Positions 6,603 through 8,284 of a stretch of 8,284 nucleotides of DNA are shown piece after piece (the first letter of the stretch is position 1; each line of letters opens with the position of its first letter). This DNA is from Candidatus Kerfeldbacteria bacterium (lineage in GTDB: Bacteria; Patescibacteriota; Patescibacteriia; SBBC01; CAIJZX01). The notes beneath the pieces were generated by a model that had not been told where the DNA came from, ran no database searches, and saw nothing but the letters and a program-made list of their open reading frames with translations. A program made the position numbers and the translations under genes. The DNA lies in assembly GCA_016217865.1 (NCBI GenBank), contig JACRFO010000082.1:1-8284 (forward strand), written 5' to 3'.

Positions 6603-6657
6603 CGCCGCCCGTCGGCTCGACCCCCAAGGTGTTTATACGGGGTGAGGACGGGCGGCG
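6603..6657. repeat. long imperfect hairpin between convergent genes
   Basis: Eleven bases at 6603-6613 are perfectly complementary to 6647-6657. Inside, CTC/GAG (6616-6618 with 6644-6646) and ACCCC/GGGGT (6620-6624 with 6639-6643) continue the stem with a two-base and a one-base bulge, leaving a 14-base loop. That is about 19 paired positions. It stands 7 bases after the T-run of the terminator and about 30 bases beyond the end of the minus-strand gene at 6689. No T-tract follows on either strand, so it is not a standard terminator. It may block 3' exonucleases or be a DNA-level element. Confidence 0.6.
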
Positions 6658-6688
6658 ACGGCGTCGAAAGAACGGCGGTCGAGCGGCG

Positions 6689-6943
6689 CTACTCCGGTAT
6701 GCCGTGGGTCCGACGGAAGGCCGAGGCCATCAACTTGAGAATGAGCTGGACGCGCTCATGGCGCATCTCGAGATCACGAGCACCGAGGACGAAGAGAATG
6801 TAACTCTGCTGCGAGGCAAGGTACATCTGGTCCCAGTACTTCTTCAGTTGCGGCTGGCGATCAAGGGCGCGCCCGAGATCGCTCGGCATTCGGTAGATGA
6901 CCGTCACGGGCAGCGCGCGCGAGCGCTGCAGTGATTGGCTCAT
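6689..6943 (-). CDS. small YdeI/OmdA-like protein
   Basis: The product has 84 residues. Residues 18-75 fit the C-terminal domain of YdeI/OmpD-associated (OmdA) proteins: a MPSDLGRALDRQPQLKKYWD segment matching the family's PxDLxxALxxxPxxxxxFD, a tyrosine-containing middle (SQQSYILFVLGARDLEMR) corresponding to the YVxWIxxAKRxETR part, and a final helix VQLILKLMAS. In larger relatives this domain follows a DUF1801-type domain; here only the OmdA part remains. The key SAKRPETR-type Lys/Arg pattern is altered to GARDLEMR. The role of the family is poorly defined, with links to bacteriocin or antimicrobial-peptide resistance. The ATG is 3 nt after the stop of the Arg-rich frame, so the two are probably co-transcribed. 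Confidence 0.65.
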   Translation of the reverse strand: MSQSLQRSRALPVTVIYRMPSDLGRALDRQPQLKKYWDQMYLASQQSYILFVLGARDLEMRHERVQLILKLMASAFRRTHGIPE

Positions 6944-6946
6944 AGG

Positions 6947-7186
6947 TCAGGCAGCCTGGATGCGTACACGTGGCACCATCGTCCGGGTCGCGTTGCGACG
7001 CGGCCACCACCGGCGGGTTTGCCAGGGACGATGATACACCTCCTGCCAGACGTGGTACTGGTCGAGAATCCTCCTAACGACTCGACGAGTCGCCGGGCTA
7101 TAGCGGTACATCATGGGCTTTGCTCTGTAAGTGAATGAGCGCCGGCCGAGCGGGTCTATTCCGCTAACCCTTCGACCCGGTACCAT
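6947..7186 (-). CDS. small Arg/Trp-rich basic protein of unknown function
   Basis: The longest frame gives 79 residues from the ATG at 7186. Two adjacent ATGs at 7114 and 7111 would give 55 or 54 residues and may be the true start: the stretch before them uses CGA, AGG and ATA codons, while codon use after them looks normal. About 18 of 79 residues are Arg, including RRVVRR, TRRWWPRR and NATRTMVPRVR, with four Trp. It is not recognised. Strong basicity suggests nucleic-acid or anionic-membrane binding, but this is inference. Spacing of 3 nt to the YdeI/OmdA-like gene and a promoter-like sequence at 7285-7313 support a real gene. High Arg in a GC-rich region can also arise by chance in a non-coding frame. 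Confidence 0.45.
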   Translation of the reverse strand: MVPGRRVSGIDPLGRRSFTYRAKPMMYRYSPATRRVVRRILDQYHVWQEVYHRPWQTRRWWPRRNATRTMVPRVRIQAA

Positions 7187-7284
7187 CAGTGACGCCTGAC
7201 CAGCTCTTTTCTTACAAGCTTATAGCTGTATATACGATGGTCTGAGTCGAGTGTCGTAGAACAATATGTGTACGGCCACGGTTC

Positions 7285-7313
7285 GTTATCCTACAGGTCG
7301 GTGCGAGCGTCAA
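7285..7313 (-). promoter_or_regulatory. promoter-like pair upstream of the Arg-rich gene
   Basis: The minus strand has TTGACG (7308-7313, 5 of 6), a 17-bp spacer and GATAAC (7285-7290, 4 of 6). The predicted start near 7278 lies about 90 nt before the ATG at 7186. The -10 box is weak, so support is moderate. Confidence 0.4.
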
Positions 7314-7347
7314 ATTCTGGCGTGCTATGTGCTTCAATTTAGCTTAA

Positions 7348-7396
7348 CCAAAAAGGTCTGCATCGCGCCACTGGGGTGAGCTCCAGACTTTTTTGG
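7348..7396. terminator. bidirectional intrinsic terminator
   Basis: Reading plus, CTGGGG (7371-7376) pairs with CTCCAG (7381-7386), with one G-T wobble and a 4-base loop, and six T follow at 7389-7394. An outer 13-bp stem also exists: 7348-7360 pairs with 7384-7396, with one wobble. It places an A-run on the left and the T-run on the right, so on the minus strand the hairpin is followed by five T (plus A at 7350-7354). A-run, hairpin, T-run is the layout of terminators working in both directions. Confidence 0.7.
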
Positions 7397-7414
7397 CTCC
7401 GGGACCTGGATTCG
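7394..7414 (-). other. tRNA 3'-end-like segment, possible attachment-site remnant
   Basis: Read on the minus strand, CGAATCCAGG followed by TCCCGGAGCCA looks like the 3' half of a tRNA: T-loop end, T-stem 3' strand, a 7-base acceptor strand, a discriminator base and CCA. The matching 5' parts (T-stem 5' strand, anticodon arm, acceptor 5' strand TCCGGGA) are absent upstream on that strand, so there is no functional tRNA. Such orphan 3' ends are typical where an integrative element has used a tRNA gene as target. They can also persist as decayed tRNA genes. The resemblance is by eye only. Confidence 0.35.
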
Positions 7415-7497
7415 CCCTCGCTCCTCATCGGTTTTCGCTCGGGCCGGGGCTTGCGCCCGGCTGCCACCGGCAGTCGGGCTCGCCCTTCGAATCCAGG
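7405..7497. repeat. 10-bp perfect inverted repeat with T-arm-like arms
   Basis: CCTGGATTCG (7405-7414) is the exact reverse complement of CGAATCCAGG (7488-7497), separated by 73 bases. On the plus strand the right arm is preceded by TT, giving TTCGAATCCAGG, the classic tRNA T-loop plus T-stem 3' strand. The left arm carries the same motif on the minus strand. The interior holds a directly repeated TCGCTC (7418-7423 and 7434-7439) and two GC hairpins. Confidence 0.65.
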
Positions 7498-7499
7498 AA

Positions 7500-7550
7500 A
7501 GCCATGAGAGGAAAAACACCGGCCGCAAGGCCGGGGTCTTTCCTCTGGCT
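7500..7550 (-). terminator. long GNRA-capped hairpin, probable terminator for the XRE gene
   Basis: CCGGCC-GCAA-GGCCGG (7519-7534) forms a tetraloop hairpin. The flanks AGAGGAAA (7507-7514) and TTTCCTCT (7539-7546) extend it with two mismatches in between, and a further AGCC/GGCT pairing (7500-7503 with 7547-7550) adds a base with a 3-base bulge. On the minus strand the GC stem is followed by TG and five T (plus A at 7512-7516), a standard intrinsic terminator about 125 nt past the XRE stop. On the plus strand the T-tract is weaker (GGTCTTTCC). Confidence 0.7.
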
Positions 7551-7608
7551 CCGCCTCGTGGACGACCTTCGAACGTGGGCGCTAAACACCAACGAGTACT
7601 TCAAGGTT

Positions 7609-7637
7609 CCCGACTTTGTGTCCACAGAGTTGTCGGG
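7609..7637. repeat. small hairpin just beyond the XRE gene
   Basis: CCCGAC (7609-7614) pairs with GTCGGG (7632-7637), and TTTGT (7615-7619) pairs with ACAGA (7624-7628) with one wobble and a 4-base loop. It lies 22 bases beyond the XRE stop codon. No T-tract follows on the minus strand, so it is not a convincing terminator. Confidence 0.4.
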
Positions 7638-7658
7638 TAAGGCTCACATTGCAAGCGT

Positions 7659-7919
7659 TCAGTCGAAGTATTGTTCGGCAGCGTAGATATCGTAGTACAA
7701 CGACTCAGCCAAAGTGTTTAGGCGCTTCGCCAATCGAAGCAGCACGATGCCACGTGGAAACGACAAGCCACGCTCCCAGCCCGAGACGGTGGCGCGACTA
7801 CGACCGACCGCTGCACCGAGCTGCCCTTGTCCGAGTCCGGCAGCTAGGCGGTACTCTCTAATTGCGTTCGGGTAGCGCGGCTCATGCTTCGAGTCACGCG
7901 GTGTCATCTGACACTGCAT
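7659..7919 (-). CDS. XRE-family helix-turn-helix transcriptional regulator
   Basis: The product has 86 residues from the ATG at 7919; a second in-frame ATG at 7907 would give 82 and is equally possible. Residues 18-72 form a Cro/CI-type HTH_3 domain: IREYRLAAGL (first helix), QGQLGAAVGRSRATVSGWERG (helices 2-3, recognition helix around RATVSGWE), then FPRGIVLLRLAKRLNTLAESLYY. The C-terminus is short (YDIYAAEQYFD), with no peptidase or sensor domain, so it is a small DNA-binding repressor or activator. Upstream is a control region with palindromes and promoter elements facing both ways, suggesting autoregulation and control of the rightward gene. Such regulators occur in mobile elements and in toxin-antitoxin or restriction-modification control; no toxin-like partner is visible inside the window. 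Confidence 0.88.
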   Translation of the reverse strand: MQCQMTPRDSKHEPRYPNAIREYRLAAGLGQGQLGAAVGRSRATVSGWERGLSFPRGIVLLRLAKRLNTLAESLYYDIYAAEQYFD

Positions 7920-7961
7920 AGGAGCCTATAATATTGACAATACCGTGCTAATACTGTATTA
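7901..7961. promoter_or_regulatory. palindromic operator candidates of the XRE regulator
   Basis: There are three short palindromes: GTGTCA-TC-TGACAC (7901-7914, between the two possible XRE start codons), TATTG-A-CAATA (7932-7942, over the rightward -35 box) and TAATAC-T-GTATTA (7949-7961, over the -10 boxes of both directions). The first two share a TGTCA half-site. A minus-strand TATAAT (7958-7963) is 38 bases before the XRE ATG. No good -35 box accompanies it (GTGTTA at 17 bp is 3 of 6), as expected for an activated or weak promoter. Confidence 0.5.
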
Positions 7962-7962
7962 T
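7934..7962 (+). promoter_or_regulatory. near-consensus rightward promoter
   Basis: TTGACA (7934-7939, perfect), a 17-bp spacer and TATTAT (7957-7962, 5 of 6). The predicted start near 7969 gives a leader of about 87 nt to the ATG at 8056. Both boxes are covered by palindromes, so repression by the adjacent XRE protein is the simplest reading. Confidence 0.65.
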
Positions 7963-8055
7963 ACGACGTTGCTCATTTCATAACACAACTGCAGCGTTGC
8001 CTCCGGTCGCATGTTCACGCACTTCCGCGTGGACAGGTGTTCCGGAGGGAACCAC

Positions 8056-8284
8056 ATGCACGTCCAGTTGGTTGCTCGGCAACCGTCCACTCATCACCTC
8101 TTCCGGTTCAAGCCGGAAGCCCCGCCCAACCGCGTTCAGTCGCGGACCAAGAGCCACTTCGACCGACACATCGATCGCTCGGTACCCGCTCAGCTCGCCT
8201 ACCAGACGTATGGTCGGGTGGGCATGCTCATCGGGATCCTCGAGAGCCTGAACGACATGCCAATCGACGGCAACGTCACGGTCA
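8056..8284 (+). CDS. hypothetical protein, 3' end outside window
   Basis: The frame is open from the ATG at 8056 to the right edge (76 codons visible). The start is chosen because GGAGGG (8044-8049) stands 6 nt before it, the best Shine-Dalgarno sequence in the window, and a near-consensus promoter lies upstream; an in-frame ATG at 8011 has none. The visible part begins MHVQLVARQPSTHHLFRFKP and continues to a hydrophobic YGRVGMLIGILESLND segment. About 80% of third codon positions are G or C, as in the receiver-like gene. No family is recognised. The opposite strand is also open in the same triplet register from the edge to a TGA at 7978 (about 102 codons, Val/Glu/Asp/Gly-rich) and could be the true gene instead. 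His is unusually frequent in the plus frame, which is a caution. Confidence 0.5.
   Translation, partial: MHVQLVARQPSTHHLFRFKPEAPPNRVQSRTKSHFDRHIDRSVPAQLAYQTYGRVGMLIGILESLNDMPIDGNVTV

Larger units (their letters stand above)
7187..7658. other. 472-base gene-free structured region
   Basis: No frame here looks coding. From left to right it holds an AT-richer stretch (7200-7345) with a minus-strand promoter-like pair, a bidirectional terminator (7348-7396), a 10-bp inverted repeat with tRNA-like ends (7405-7497) enclosing two small GC hairpins (7443-7461 and 7461-7473), a second strong hairpin (7500-7550), and a weaker hairpin (7609-7637) 22 bases beyond the XRE gene stop. The density of hairpins is far above the rest of the window. 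Confidence 0.7.

Noticed and set aside
7342..7348. GCTTAAC, matching the integron attC core pattern RYYYAAC.
   Set aside because: No matching GTTRRRY partner was found downstream and no cassette structure is present; a 7-base degenerate match is expected by chance.
7394..7470. A complete tRNA gene on the minus strand ending at the CCA-like end.
   Set aside because: No D-arm, anticodon arm or matching acceptor 5' strand could be found upstream; only the 3' end resembles a tRNA.
7334..7528. A 64-codon minus-strand frame in the hairpin region.
   Set aside because: It lies across tRNA-like and terminator sequence and resembles the spurious peptides that arise from translating such regions.
7393..7686. 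A 97-codon plus-strand frame in the hairpin region.
   Set aside because: Its start codon is in the terminator, and it runs through three hairpins with Pro/Gly/Arg-rich composition; it looks like translation of structured DNA.
1..8284. CRISPR arrays, insertion sequences, integrases or transposases.
   Set aside because: No regularly spaced repeats and no transposase or integrase motifs were seen on either strand, although the right part has accessory character.

Overview
The window looks like a piece of a compact bacterial chromosome with moderate to high GC. Small size, tight minus-strand operon packing, a membrane-anchored cyclophilin, a Cys-rich PD-(D/E)XK nuclease-like protein and a short anchored protein of a type I associate with Patescibacteria (CPR) suggest that group. 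This is inference from family memory only; no rRNA or taxonomic marker is decisive.

Left part (1-5699, minus strand). A conserved block reads right to left: typA/bipA (ribosome-associated GTPase), a membrane-anchored protein of unknown function, a membrane-anchored cyclophilin-type prolyl isomerase, a small protein resembling a PCP-reductase-like helical domain, a PD-(D/E)XK nuclease-like protein with two CxxC motifs, and malQ (4-alpha-glucanotransferase, cut by the left edge). The last five are separated by 1-6 nt or overlap by 4 nt, so they should be co-transcribed. A sigma70-type promoter just after typA ends only 6 nt before the first start codon, implying a leaderless transcript.

Middle (5671-6596, plus strand). 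Back-to-back promoters drive typA leftward and a small two-gene unit rightward: an 87-residue protein of unknown function and a stand-alone receiver-like protein whose conserved lysine is replaced. The unit ends in an intrinsic terminator that overlaps the last stop codon.

Right part (6597-8284). This has accessory character. A long hairpin with no gene is followed by two small minus-strand genes, a minimal YdeI/OmdA-like protein and a very Arg-rich protein. The 472-base stretch 7187-7658 holds no convincing gene. It contains a promoter for the Arg-rich gene, a bidirectional terminator, two facing tRNA T-arm-like ends that form a 10-bp inverted repeat, a second strong terminator hairpin and one more hairpin. 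Then comes an XRE-family regulator (minus) separated by a palindrome-rich control region, with near-consensus promoter elements, from a probable rightward gene cut by the right edge. The regulator, the divergent promoters and the tRNA-like end together resemble the edge of an integrated element, but no integrase or transposase is visible here.
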